A stretch of 64,000 nt of DNA from Macrophomina tecta (GCA_024180945.1 JAKSGN010000037.1:2485501-2549500), one strand, 5' to 3'. Positions 21,274 to 32,516 are shown, counted from the stretch's first letter. The notes: a model not told the origin generated them from the sequence alone. Program-made: numbers and translations.

Positions 21274-22812
21274 TTAGAGCTTGGCGTATCCGCCGCTCTC
21301 CTTCATGGCATCCCAAACTTCCAGGCCGGCGTCCCAAAAGTCATCCTGTACAATACGAATGCTGCCGTCGCTGTCCAACAGCCGGACCTCGCTGGGCGAC
21401 GTTGTCCCCCAATCCACCGCGTCACCGCGCAGAAAAGCGCCGAACGGCTCGAGCCACGCGAGACACGTCTCCCGATCACGGGGCTCGAAGCCGGCCCGGC
21501 AGCCGCTCAGCCACCACACCGGGATCTCGGCAGCGTGGCACACGCCCGTGTCCGGATGCAGCCACGCGTCCAGGCCCGGGGCGCGCCAGGCCAGGCGGTA
21601 GCGGTGCACGGTGCCGGGCGGCATGGCGGCAAGCAGCGAGCGGGCGAAGCCGCGGACGGCGGCGTGCACGTGGGCGTTGGCCATGATGCGGGCGTACCGG
21701 TCGGCCCAGTCGCGGCCGCCGTGCCGGGCGACGAGGGCGCGGGCGGCGGGCGGCGCGAAGAAGGCGCCGAGGCTGCGCAGCAGGCCGGCCCGCGGGAAGC
21801 GGAACAGGGCGGACTCGCGCGCCCGGAAGAAGCGGTACAGCGCGGCCTCGTCGGAGACGTCGCCCAGCAGCACCGCGACGCCGGCGGCGGCCAGCCGGCG
21901 CGCGAGCGAGCCGTCGTGCACCGAGGCCATGAACGCGGCCGGCACGAAGGCGGCGTCGGTGGCCGCCTTGAAGGGCCCGACGGCGCGGCCGGCGACGGCG
22001 CGCACGAGGGCGTCGGCGCGCGCACAGCTCGTCGAACTGGGCCGACCGCTGCGGGCCGTCGGCGGCGTCGGGCTGGCCTGCGACGGCCGCGCTGAGCAGG
22101 AACGCGCGCCGGATGAGCCGCCGCGACGGGTCGGGCTGGAAGGCGTCGTAGTGCAGCTGGTGGACGGTCGAGGGCGACAAGCCGCCGACGGTGATGTTGC
22201 CGGCCGCGCCGCCGAACAGGGCGATGTTGGCGTGCGTCCACTCGAGCGCCATCCGCACGTCCCACAGCCCGAAGTTGCCCGGCGCCGACTCCTCGCCAGC
22301 GGTACAGGTCGACCGGGTCGAGCGCGCTGGTCTGCATGGCGTTGCCGCACTGCAGCATCCCGCCGTCTGCGCATGCCGGCGTCAGTCGCGCAGGGGAAGG
22401 GACGGGGCAATCACGTACGGATGTCGAACTGGACCGGCCACCCGCCCTCGGGCGGCGCGTCTGCGGGCACCCAGATGTTCAGCCGCAGGCAGTCCTCGTC
22501 CTGGACCAGCGGCCTCTCCGTCCTCCTGTCGTTCGGCACCGCGACGCTGCCCATGAACACCTGCGGGCAGATGGGCCCGAAGCACCCGTAGTCGCCCGGG
22601 CTGCCGTCCGCGCTGCTGAAGGACCAATCGCGGGGGAGGGCCATGGGCCGCCTCCATCGCCGCTCGCCGACGGGGGGCAGCGCGTAGCGGACCGCCGCGT
22701 ACCGGCGGCAGATGGGCTTGTTGCTGTCGTTGTCGACGACTTCGACTCCGCACAGCTGGCCGCGCGGCGTGCTGAGGAGGTGCGGCACTTCGCGCGAGTT
22801 GGTGGCGCCCAT
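21274..22812 (-). pseudogene. Type-B carboxylesterase (fungal COesterase family), multiply broken
   Basis: The N-terminal part (22411-22812) reads 'LLSTPRGQLCGVE', 'RYAAVRYALPPVGERRW' and 'EDCLRLNIWVPA', the classical esterase/lipase opening with the EDCL disulfide motif. After an intron-like GTACGT...CAG segment comes 'GGMLQCGN' and 'DPVDL', then a junction directly into 'ESAPGNFGLWDVRMALEW'. The roughly 35-residue stretch with the PNYRLN block is missing and the frame changes there. The nucleophile elbow reads GGLSPS rather than GESAG, so its second Gly is lost. A second frame change near 22015-22025 lies in a GC dinucleotide tract ('FDELCAR' to 'ADALVRAV'). The C-terminal half is then open to 21274 and keeps a catalytic His in 'CHAAEIPVWWL'. 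GC content is far above the neighbours. Breaks are deletions and indels, not RIP. Cannot encode a working esterase as it stands. Confidence 0.8.
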
Positions 22813-23151
22813 TGTCAGAAAATGTGAAGCAGGAAACCGACTGCCACCCCCCCAATGGTCGGCGGGGCCACGCGCTCAAAAGTACCACGGGTGGATTGTT
22901 GCCGGAAGTCCCGCGTCAGAACTCAATGCGGGAAACTACCATGTCGGGCTGGGAGCGCACAGTGCTTTTGTCGCCTACATAAAATACCTAGTGGGCTGTT
23001 GCTCCGTATATATACTTTCGAGCCAGCGGAGCATGCTTGGCACGAGAGCATGGGCCAGGCCCCCCTGCGATGCCGTGGCCGATTGGTCTTAGGTATCATC
23101 AAGCCTGGAGCCCGGTGGCGCGTATTTCCGCGTGAACTGCATCGCCACTGC
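22813..23151. other. Non-coding gap upstream of the esterase remnant
   Basis: Former promoter region of the esterase; no gene, repeat or RNA is recognised. Confidence 0.4.
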
Positions 23152-23290
23152 GCGTAGCCGTCGTTGGCGGCGGCGGCCTTGGTGCGGCTATCTCGCTGTC
23201 CTCGCTCGACGGCATCGCGCTCACCGTCTACGAGCAAGCCCGCGAGCCGCGAGATGGGTGTGGGAATCGTGAGGAGAAGATCAGCGAGGC
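23152..23290 (+). pseudogene. N-terminal scrap of an FAD-dependent monooxygenase (salicylate hydroxylase type)
   Basis: The plus-strand translation gives 'VVGGGGLGAAISLSSL' and 'ALTVYEQAREPR', the GxGxxG FAD-binding beta-alpha-beta unit with the acidic residue (E of YEQ) that holds the ribose. One base out of frame it continues 'EMGVGI', the next conserved block of the family. Nothing further of the roughly 400-aa enzyme is present; the sequence runs straight into the 3' end of the TauD gene. A clear decayed fragment. Confidence 0.7.
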
Positions 23291-23356
23291 CTGGGAGAAG
23301 GCGTTGCATTCTATGACCAAACACTACTAGTTCCTTGCAGACGCCAACAGTACACG

Positions 23357-24579
23357 CTACTCCAATACTCCGGCTTCCACCAGACATTCGGTGCGTGATC
23401 TCCCGGCAGGTTCAAAGCACGGCTTCTCTCCAATCCCAACCGTGCGGATGCCAGCTCTACGTCCCTTTCCAGCATAGTCGAACGTTGCCGCATGGTATAC
23501 GGATCGATTGTCCCAGATCGCTGCGCCACGGTCAGCCACCCATGTCTGCATAGACTTGGAAAAAAAAAAAAAAAAAACGTCCGCTTACCAATGTCGTTCT
23601 CATTCTGCCAGCGGTGCCGGACCTGGAGTTCCGAATTGTCGGTCACTATGCGCAAGAAAAAGTCCAGCATTTGCTGGCTTTCGATGTCGGAAAGTTCGTT
23701 GATCTTCTTGACGTGGGGCCCAATGGCGAAGATGCTGTTGTACCCGGTCACGGGGTGAGTGCGGACAACGGGATGGGCGGCAGTCAGTGATGTGCCGACG
23801 TTCTCTGGGGCGCCGCGAGGGCCAGGATGCAGCTCCCAGCTGCCCTTTTCGGCCGACTGCTTGAACACAGCGGGCGCCGCCGCGGTAAAGCTGAGCGTTT
23901 CGAGGAAGCTTCGCAGTTTGGGCGAGATGCGATCGTAGACTTCGTAACCGCTGGCCCACAGAGTGTCTTGCGCACGCACGCGTCAGCACCCGAACCCGAA
24001 CCCACCCCCCAAGGTACGTGAGCCTTGGCTGCTACTCACCGCCGCCGGTCGTCGGAAGAGCCGTGAGCTTCAGCGACGTGTAGTCCGCAGGGCATTGTTC
24101 GAACGTGATGTCGGTATGCCACTGCGCTTTGTTAGACTGCTTCTTGTTCCGTGAAGACAGATGGTATAGGGCCGTTCTGCTCCAAGCTGATTGCGCTGAT
24201 CTCATCGTCGTTGCCGCCGAGCTCGAGGCTTGAGTTCAGGACCGGATGGATGTGAAGCCCGTGGCCGGTAGGCTTGCCGGTGAGCTCGCCCATGCGATGG
24301 ACAAGAAACTTTTGCATGTCGGGCGTGAGGCCGTCTTGCCTGCGAAAAAATACGACGCCGCGGGTTGATACTGCCTACGTCAACAAATCCCAGACGAGAT
24401 TACGGATGCCCGGACACACCAGTGATGGCCAAGTCGCAGAGGAGCGAGTCGGCCATGGGAGATTTAATCCAATCCGCCAGTTGGGCTTTAGGAAACTCTC
24501 TCCCAATGGCTGGAGTGGTGTCGAAATATTCATGTTGCTCCAACCCGCACGTTGTCTGCGGAATCCTGTTGAGCGCCAT
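23357..24579 (-). pseudogene. TauD/TfdA-type 2-oxoglutarate, Fe(II) dioxygenase, four exons with one frameshift
   Basis: Exons in coding order are 24420-24579, 24040-24370, 23589-23966 and 23357-23520. Introns of 49, 73 and 68 nt have GT/AG ends and conserve family sequence across each junction (for example 'LLCDLAIT|VSTRGVVFF', 'TTGG|DTLWASGY', 'NENDI|AIWDNRS'). The iron ligands are His and Asp of 'AQWHTDITFE' and the distal His of 'NRSVYHAATFDY'. The C-terminal 'GIRTVGIGEKP' should hold the 2-oxoglutarate Arg. In exon 2, between 'AISLEQN' and 'LYHLSSRNKKQSN' (about 24160-24170), the frame changes by one base; the exon length (331 nt) is off phase accordingly. Otherwise full length (about 340 aa). 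The last intron contains an 18-T run on the coding strand. By family it would hydroxylate a sulfonate or similar carbon acid with release of the oxidised product. Either recently inactivated or carrying a sequence error. Confidence 0.8.
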
Positions 24580-24591
24580 GATTTCCGGTAG

Positions 24592-25421
24592 CTGTTCTTG
24601 GAGAACTTGGCGAGGCCTTGGTTGGCGGGTGACCGTTCCAGGACCGGCACAACAAGTCTCTACCAGGCCTTGCAGATGCTCGGCTATCGCACGTACCACG
24701 GCTTCGAGTTCGTGAAGAATGGCAAACGAGACATGGATCTTCTTACCGAAGCCCTCGAAGCAAAGCATTACGGCGTATGCCGCCCGTACGGAAGAGCCGA
24801 GTTCGACAAGCTGTTTGGAGACTACGACGTACGTCGAACGCCAAGCCCGCCGTGCAGTAGAGCCCGCATTGAATGACGAAGCAGGCCATCATCGACCTCC
24901 CCGGCTTCGCGTTCCCCGAAGAGCTGCTCAAGGCGTACCCAGACGCCAAGTTCATTCTGACGGACCGCGAGGTTGACGGCTGGCTCGCATCCATGAATAA
25001 CACCGTCTTCGCCCACGCGCAGTCATGGGGGCTGTGGCTCCAATCCCTTTTCGATAACCAGCACGCCCGGCCACTGCGCCGCCTCCTAACCACCTGGATT
25101 CGAGTCTTCTGCGGCCCAGACTACCGCAAAGGCGCGCACAGAGCGTATCTGGAGCATGTTGCGCGCTGTATCGAGCTTGTGCCGAAAGAGAACCTGTTGC
25201 ACCTGAAGCTTGAGGACAAAATCGAGTGGAGCGTGTTGTGCAGCTTCTTGGGGGAGCCGGTGCCGGTCGGGCCGTATCCGTCAGCAAACAATACACAGGC
25301 TTACCACGAAACGACACGGGATATGAGGTTCGCAGGGCTGTGGAAGCCTCTCGTGAAGAATACCATGTTCGTCTTCGCGGTAGTTGGAGTTGTCTGGGGC
25401 CTGCAAAATTTCAGTTTTTAG
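24592..25421 (+). pseudogene. Sulfotransferase-like P-loop protein, 5'-truncated
   Basis: Exon A (24592-24828) opens with no ATG. The first recognisable block is 'DRSRTGTTSLYQALQMLGY', the 5'-phosphosulfate-binding loop of fungal Sulfotransfer-4-type proteins, which normally follows a start Met and one short beta strand. The family sequence continues 'YHGFEFVKNG' and 'PYGRAEFDKLFGDYD'. An intron 24829-24884 (GTACGT...GCAG) joins to exon B, 'AIIDLPGFAFPEELLKAYPDAKFILTDREVDGWL'. The C-terminus ends in a hydrophobic segment, 'TMFVFAVVGVVWGL', a likely membrane anchor. Only 12 bp separate this frame from the divergent ATG of the TauD gene, leaving no room for a promoter. A rearrangement that removed the first exon is the simplest reading; an upstream exon within the antisense of TauD exon 1 is the alternative. 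Confidence 0.7.
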
Positions 25422-25680
25422 TAGGGTCTCGCTACTTATATAGCGGGTTGAATATCTATACATGGGGGCCCGAATTGAGCAAGCGGCCACTCTATTGTGC
25501 CGGCACCATTGAGCCGACTGCGGCGTAAATTTTTTACCCCAGTATCTGGTGCCTGCGCGCCCCATCTATCCAAGATCTCGCACCTAGCCGCCCCAGGCGT
25601 CCTAGGCTTAACGCCCGCCTGCGCGACCCCGGTTGTCGAACTTCGCGGCCGGCACGGCGCCCGCCTAGGGCGGGTGGCCG

Positions 25681-26072
25681 ATGGTAAATCTACTATTGTT
25701 CCGAGGCCGCATCTCCGATGACTACGCCCTGGTCGACGTTTGCCGCGCTTTCCAGGCCGACGTCTTCGAGCACCTCTCGTGGCAGGCGGTTTCGTTGGCG
25801 CGCGTGTAGTATGCTGCAGGCATCGCTGACGCCTTAATCAACACGAGCCTCCATGTCTAAAAGCCCGCGGTCGCCCCGTAACGCGACGGGGCCACTACGG
25901 TGGAGCTGCTGGAGTTCTACGATACCGGCGAGGTGAGTGCTTGGTACGCTATATTGACTGCCGTCGCTGACAATCAAAGGCTCAGTAAGACGTGGTACTG
26001 ACCTTTACCGATGAGGAGAGTAGCAGTACGGCGACGCTGGAGTTCTCGACGCACCTGCTGTCCGTACAGTAG
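25681..26072 (+). pseudogene. Unidentified gene remnant with RIP-type nonsense codons, cut by a copia LTR
   Basis: A consistent plus-strand frame starts ATG at 25681 and reads 'ISDDYALVDVCRAF', 'VFEHLSWQAVSLARV', 'YAAGIADALINTSLHV' and 'TTVELLEFYDTGE'. It continues after a GTGAGT...CTCAG intron (about 25934-25985, branch GCTGAC) with 'DVVLTFTDEESSTATLEF'. In-frame TAG or TAA codons stand where CAG/CAA/CGA-like codons would be, as expected from C-to-T change. The frame runs right up to the LTR at 26073, so the copia element inserted in or just after this gene. I do not recognise the family. Similar frame quality may extend left to about 25600. Confidence 0.5.
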
Positions 26073-26209
26073 TGTTGGATTTGGTGGTGATACCATCAAT
26101 TGAGAATGAGTGGCATGAGGCGTAAGAGGGACGCTCAGGGGAGTCCTCTTATCAGTCCTCTTCCGTGACTAAGCTAAAGTTTATTGTACACACACGTGAT
26201 ATTCCAACA
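26073..26209 (-). repeat. Copia 137-bp LTR, 3' LTR of copia element 1
   Basis: TGTTGG...CCAACA, almost free of RIP, in contrast to its partner at 31529/40171, which has many C-to-T and G-to-A changes. Left flank AGTAG; the right end of the element (after 40171 or 40212) does not repeat it. Confidence 0.9.
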
Positions 26210-29200
26210 CACCCCCTTCGTGTGGTGGTGAAGCCAGCGCACGATATGACAGTGGCTGTAGGCAAAAAGGATAACTACGTGCATAACTAAGAATTAAACT
26301 AGTAAACTTAAGATTAAAAAGAATAGCGAGCGGGTTCTATTAGCTATGGTTTAGGGTTGCTAACTAAACCTAGCTTCATCTAGACCATTAAACTATATAG
26401 GTGGCTAGGTTACTGGCTTTAATAGAATATAAAGCAATAACTAATAAGTGGCTAATAATTTAGCCAAGCGGGTAGCTGCAAGCTATATACATCTAAATAA
26501 GAAGATAAGAGTGCATAACGTTAAATAAAGAAAATAGAAGAAACTCGGTTATTTTATCCGGTTAGCGGCGTGAGTCCTAATTAGTTAACGAATACCTAGT
26601 ACTTCTGCTTTAGCAGTATCTTTATAAGTCCGTCTACGATTATATCGGCTATAGGCGTCTATCTAAAGTGGATATTACCTGCTAACGCTTCTTGTCTAAG
26701 CTAGTAATAATAAATATTAATATAGCGTAGCTTTATTATTAGTTTTCCAACGCTTTCCTCCATGAGCCGTAGTGTTATTTGGTTATTACACTAAATCTAT
26801 ATAAGATAGCCTAGATTAAACTATAGTTAGTTAAAGAATCGTTTCCACTAGAAGCACTACTTAGCTGTTTCGGATAAGGCAAGGAGCTCTGCTTCGGTAG
26901 TTAATATTATAATAGTCGGTTGTTTAGTAGCTTTCTAATCTACTAGACCTCTAAATAGCGTAACGAGCGAGTCTTAGTAGCTTCTACGCGTTTCTTAATT
27001 ATTTACGTACGCTGTGTCACTACTAATTATAAAGATATTTTATTTATCCTAGTAGACTAAGCTATTAAAGCATAAGGCGAGTTTCTTTATTCCTCCGAGG
27101 TATTTAAGGAGTCTCTATGCCAGTACGAGGTAATAGTATAACGGATTAGTTAGGTAAGCTAATAGAGCTAATATAGTAAATATAATATCGGCTCTAGTAC
27201 TAATTATAGCGAACTATACTAATTCTATCTTACTTTAGAAGGTATAAACGTCTTATAGCGTTACGTATAAGTTCTTATTTAGTATAAGAGGCTTATCTTA
27301 TAGTAAAGGTATTATTAGAGCATTTACTTCCTTAATGTTATATTTAGTAATTAAGCTATTAATATAGGATTCCTAAGAAAGCCAGAGCAAACGCTCTTAT
27401 TAATTATAGACTATACGTAGTATAAAAAACTATTAGATTTCACCTATTATACGCATCTTATAGCGTTGGAATAAGTTATTCTAAAATACCTCCACGTAGC
27501 GCTCGTTATCCCTGTAATAGGTGACGATAACGTTATTAACGAAGAAGAAGACGAAAAGGTAACTATTTACGTAGAAATATAGAGCGTCTAGAATTAGTTC
27601 TAAGCCGAGTTCCGTTAGTATATTATAGAAATAATATTACTAAAGCGCTAGTAATTCTTTAAGGCTATATAGCGCTTTAAGTAGTTAAAGAACTTATTTA
27701 TTCTTTAACGTTATTTCTTCTAGTAGCTTATAGTACGTTATTTACTTAAGTAGGACGTATAGAAATATATTTATAACGTCGTATTATCTTATTTTAAGGT
27801 CGAAGGTATAAATAATAGCTATAAGCGCTTAAAAAATATAGAAGGCTAGGGTAGCTATAAAGATATCTTCTTAGGTTATTTATAGATTATCTCTAACGTA
27901 GATACGTGTCTTATATTTTAGTAGATAGCCGTTTTCATCGAATTTATACTTAAAAACCTAAGTAAGCGGTATAATCTTCTTAGTATTATCTTACACGTCT
28001 ATTTCTAAAATAACTCTCTATATCCCCTTATCCTAGAGTTCCCGTAGTTCGGCTTCTACCACTTTTAGGAATTTAGGTCCGAGTAAATACGTAAGAAGTT
28101 CTTTAAACGTCTTTAGCTTCGGTAGAAGCATGTCCTAGTACCGGCGAGGCGTTTATATAGTAGATAGTATAGTAGCGAACGATATCCTCTAGACTTAATC
28201 TAAGTACTAATTAAGTAGAAGTTATATAATATAGGCTAATCTACGTGTTCTTTTGCCTTAAATAATCGAATTTAGATTAATTTACGTGCTAATTTCTAAG
28301 CCCCTTAGTATACGGTTGCCTCGTACGGCTGCTAAATTAGGCGAAGTCTTATATTAGGCTAGTATTAGTTGCCTAAGTCTTAGTTATTATTCTTAGTCAC
28401 CCCCTAAGGCTTGAGGAGCTAGTTAGTAATATTATTCGAGCGTTATAGGCGTGGTTTCTAAATCTAGCCTAGGCTTAGGGTTAGATTAGATTTAACTACT
28501 TTCGTTACTAGTTGGTTTAGTACCTTACGTTTAACGCGCTTAAAGGTTGCTTTTAGACTACTCTTCTTATAAGTTTAACCTATTACTCGTTATAGACGGT
28601 AATAGTGTTAGTAGTTAAATAAGTAAATCTAGTTAATAGCTACTACTAGCTTCTATAGCTTAGTACTATTTACTTAATTTAAGAAACTTATCCTCTAAAG
28701 ATTTAGTACTCGTTAATAAGGCTAAGGATAATATAAGATCGTTATTATTTAGATAAATTTATAAGTATATAAGGGTTTATTCTTTCTCAGCTTTAGATAC
28801 TTCTTAATAGTACTCTTATTCGTAAGGTAAGTACTTACTATTTTTATTAAACGTAATATCTCTAACGTATAGAATCTTATCTATGCTTAGTATCTAGATT
28901 CGAAAGATATTAGTAGAGTCATATTTAACTAAATATTTAATTAGCGCTCTTTTCTAAAGCTTTTAGGTTCGTAGAATTATCTTATTTAGTATATATACTT
29001 TATAGCCGTATATACGTAGGTAGCTAACGTTTAGCTTCTTACTATAAACTACCTTAAATAGAGTCTTTTAGTTAAGTCCTTTAGCTAGTATTCGGTTTAA
29101 GATATAAGCAGCCGTATAAATGTATTTAGGCTAGTAGTAATTAGGTAGATTACTACTAATTCGTAGTACCCTTACTTTTAAAATAAGTAACTATCTAGAA

Positions 29201-31536
29201 CGTTTAGTATTACCGTTTTACTTAGGTATTTAAGAACTTAATATCTAAAGGGTAATTCCTCTCCTTTATAGTTCTCTTTAAAAGGCGGTTCCTAGGGACT
29301 TTTCTCTATCTAAGCGTAAGAAGACTACTTTTTGTTAAAAGCATTTTCTAATTATTCGTTTTATTAATAAGATAATATCTACGTAGTCGTTCTTATTTAT
29401 ATAGGTTATTATAATTATATACTACGTAGTTACGTATTTAAGATACGTAATCTATATATACCTATTAGTAGCTTCGATTATCTAAATAAGATTAAATAAT
29501 ATTCGGAAGAATAGTTCTAAGGATAATTCCTCGGGCGTTATATTACGTAAGATAATTTAATAAGCTTTAGCTCGAGCGTATATATCGTAGTACTATAGTA
29601 TAGCTTCTTTTATAATAGCTATACCCTCTATAGTAGTTAGCAGCGCTTTAATAACTATAGATAATACGTAAGTAAAGACTTTATACTATTACTTAGCTAG
29701 ACGCTTTTAGATTATAAGTTCTATAGTAATTTAATTCGTTAAATTCTTTACTTTATTAAGCTCTATAAAGTAGAGGTTTTAGTAGGGCATTAGTTCGTAC
29801 ATAATAATATCTTTCTTATAAAGGACTAGGCGGCCTATATTAAGGTAAACTCTCTTTTCGTTTACCTTAGTAACCGACACGAGGTTAGCTATAAATAACG
29901 GTACGTAGGTAGTGTCTAATAACGTTAGGATTCGTTGTATTAAGTAACGATAAGCCTTAATAGTAACTATACTAAACGCTTTTACTAGAATATATATATT
30001 GCCGCTTATAACGTAGTTATCTAGACCTACGTTACGTATTTTAGTAAACCGCTTCTTTATATATCGGTTATATATGTGGTGCGAGGAGCTAGTATTAACT
30101 ATCTATAAAAGCTATAGCGTGGTTGGTTTACTACGTTTAGCTATAAGGGATATAGTAATAATAGCTATAAGCGCTGCTAGATCTTTATTCTATAGATCTT
30201 CCGCTTATACTAATAAGTTCTAATAATTCTAATCTTTATTAGTAGGTTCGCCTTCTTTAGCTTCTCTGGCTAGTGCGCGTTTAACTATTATCTTAGTACG
30301 TGGATTACTTATCTTCTTTTAAAGTTAAGCCTAAATATCCTTCTTTAGCTTTTACTTAGATGGGCGTACTTGTTCGTTTAGGTAGTAGTATTTAGTTATC
30401 TAGTAAAGTATACTATATAGGCACGGCCTTAGTAGTGGACCTTCTAATTAGGGTTTACCTTAAAGTATTGCTACTATTATTATTCGAGTAGTATCTTTGC
30501 CTTAGGCTACTTACTTGCGCCTTACATGCTTACGGTAGTCGGTAATATAGTTAGTAACGTTTAGTTTAGTTTCTACTACTTTAGAAGATTCTCTAATAGC
30601 TATTATAGTATATTTAGAGTCGTACGAAAGAAGTAAATTAAGAAAGATATCGATATCTTACCTTAATATAATCTTTAGTATCTTTAGGGCTTTAGCTTTA
30701 TAAACCGTTTCTTTCTATTAGTTTAGCTACTTGTCTATATTCTAATTATTAGGAGGCTTTTCTAGCTAGCGAAGTTAGTTAACGATAAGGCATTTCTACG
30801 TAGTAGTAGATAGCTTAATCCTTACTTATAGGGCTCTAAGTTAATAGTATGGATACGTATTAGAAAGATTCTAAAGAATTAATTAAAGCGAGGCTCCTAC
30901 GGAGTTATTAATAACCGTTAAGAGGTCGTTAATTTCCTTATAAATACGCTTATAGTCCTTCTTTTTCTTCTTATAGTTATCTAGATTGAGATAATAATAG
31001 TTAATCGTTTATTCTTATTATTGAGTTAGCTTAACCGGTGCCGCGAATTAGGCTAGACGTTCCGGCTTGCTTAGATTAATATATTTAAATATATTAGCGC
31101 GTTGTGCACGTAATTAGATAAGATTAAACTAGATATCCTAGTCTTAAGAGTCTTTTAGGATAATAATTAGCTTCGAGAACGTTATAGTTATTAATTTTAA
31201 TACGTTATTTACTAGATTGGTTCTTTGGTTGCACGTATAAAACGGGCCGATAGATCGACTAATCGCTTAGAAACGTAGTAATGCTAGTAGCTATAGCTCG
31301 CTTATACATAGCTACGCTATAATAGGTGTAGTTAGCTATTATTAGCTATCGTTATACCGTAGTATACGCCTTTGGTTAGCTAATAACGGTTAAGGTTACG
31401 TACTACTAATAGCACCGTATACTTAAGCCGCTTCGGATGTCGACTAGATGCCTTAGAACGACTAAAAGATAGTTATAGATAATACTTTAGATAGTAAAAG
31501 GTATTAAACATATATCTGGGCTTATAACTATTAGAT
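26073..31536 (-). mobile_element. Copia element 1 (minus strand), main part: 3' LTR to the start of the 5' LTR
   Basis: The 3' LTR is 26073-26209, followed inward by a purine tract (complement of 'cacccccttcgtgt'). Reading leftward from 31528, the internal region passes gag (about 30600-31300), the protease and pre-integrase segment (about 29850-30150, similar to 42349-42651), integrase, and reverse transcriptase with a 'FFVDDVIVTYY' block (the copia YVDD motif) near 27530-27560. Stops are dense. The 5' LTR begins at 31529 ('tattagat') and is broken after 8 bp by Gypsy-A; its remaining 129 bp lie at 40043-40171 after Gypsy-A. The two parts sum to 137 bp, exactly the length of the 3' LTR. Confidence 0.85.
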
Positions 31537-32277
31537 TATTACGAACCCCACGGGCGATAGTTCCGCACGGGCAAATATTTCCTAAGAGACAAGAACCCTT
31601 ACAGGAGGAAATCCCGTAGGGGAATACCAACCGTAGGAAAACGGCGCTTAGGAAGCTTAGTTAGAAAGTAAGCGGCGTAATAGAATCCTATAAGGAAATA
31701 ACTCCCTTAAGAAAACGATTTCCGCACGGAAAGAATAAAAAGCCATAGTTATAAGAGACTATAGTCCAGCGGTATAATACTCCCTTAGTAAGGGCCGCGG
31801 GCAGAATCCAGGAAACTAGTAGAGAGGCACGTTACGCGATAATAAATAAGGTAAACATCGCTATCGTTTGGCTAAAAAGGTTAGAAGTCAGGTTCTAGGA
31901 AACGGGCCTTAGCGCCCGGGTCACGTATAGGACCCACTCCTAGATCTTTACTAATCCAAGGCCTACTCTTTTAGATTACCATCGATCTAAGCCCTACTGG
32001 ATTACATAAGATCCGAATACTATACTAGATTATTATAGCTTTCTTATAGTATATAGATATACTTATTAGATAGTACTTTAACCTTTGTAGTTAACTTAAA
32101 GTTCTAATATAACCCTATTAGAGATAATAAGCCTAACGCGCACCGCGCATCGATATATTACGTAATTACTACTATCGTTCTAATTCTTTACCCTTCTCTT
32201 ATTCTTTAAGGTAAACCCTTTAGCTACCTAATCCTACTAGGCGATTTCAAAGTCTAGTGGAAGAGGCCGCTGTTATA
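31537..32277 (+). repeat. Gypsy-A 5' LTR, 741 bp
   Basis: Starts 'tattacgaacccca', ends '...gccgctgttata'; same length as the 3' LTR, with scattered transitions between them. Confidence 0.92.
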
Positions 32278-32300
32278 CTTTAACTACCGTCCTTACAAGG

Positions 32301-32516
32301 TGTTGGAATATTTGATTTAGTAGTGTTTTGGATTTAGTTATGTCTTATACTCGTTGCACACCTGTCTTAGTAGGTAAGCAAGTTATATACCCGTTTCACC
32401 CTAGTAGGTAGGATAGGTATAAGGGAAGCCCGTACGGCCTCCCTCTACTAGACATGCCACTCATTCCAATTGATTCTTTTATTATTAATTAAGCCGTTAC
32501 ACTACTTGTTCTAACA
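32301..32516 (+). repeat. LTR-E: 216-bp solo copia LTR inside the Gypsy-A leader, TSD CAAGG
   Basis: TGTTGG...CTAACA with CAAGG at 32296-32300 and 32517-32521. It lies 23 bp after the Gypsy-A 5' LTR, next to the primer-binding region. Differs from the 137-bp copia family; a fragment of the same LTR is at 14238-14350 and a related shorter one at 9171-9327. Confidence 0.9.

Noticed and set aside
23311..23979. 222-codon minus-strand frame as a gene of its own
   Set aside because: Its first part is TauD exon 3, but it then reads through an intron (including the poly-T run) and out of frame over the last exon.
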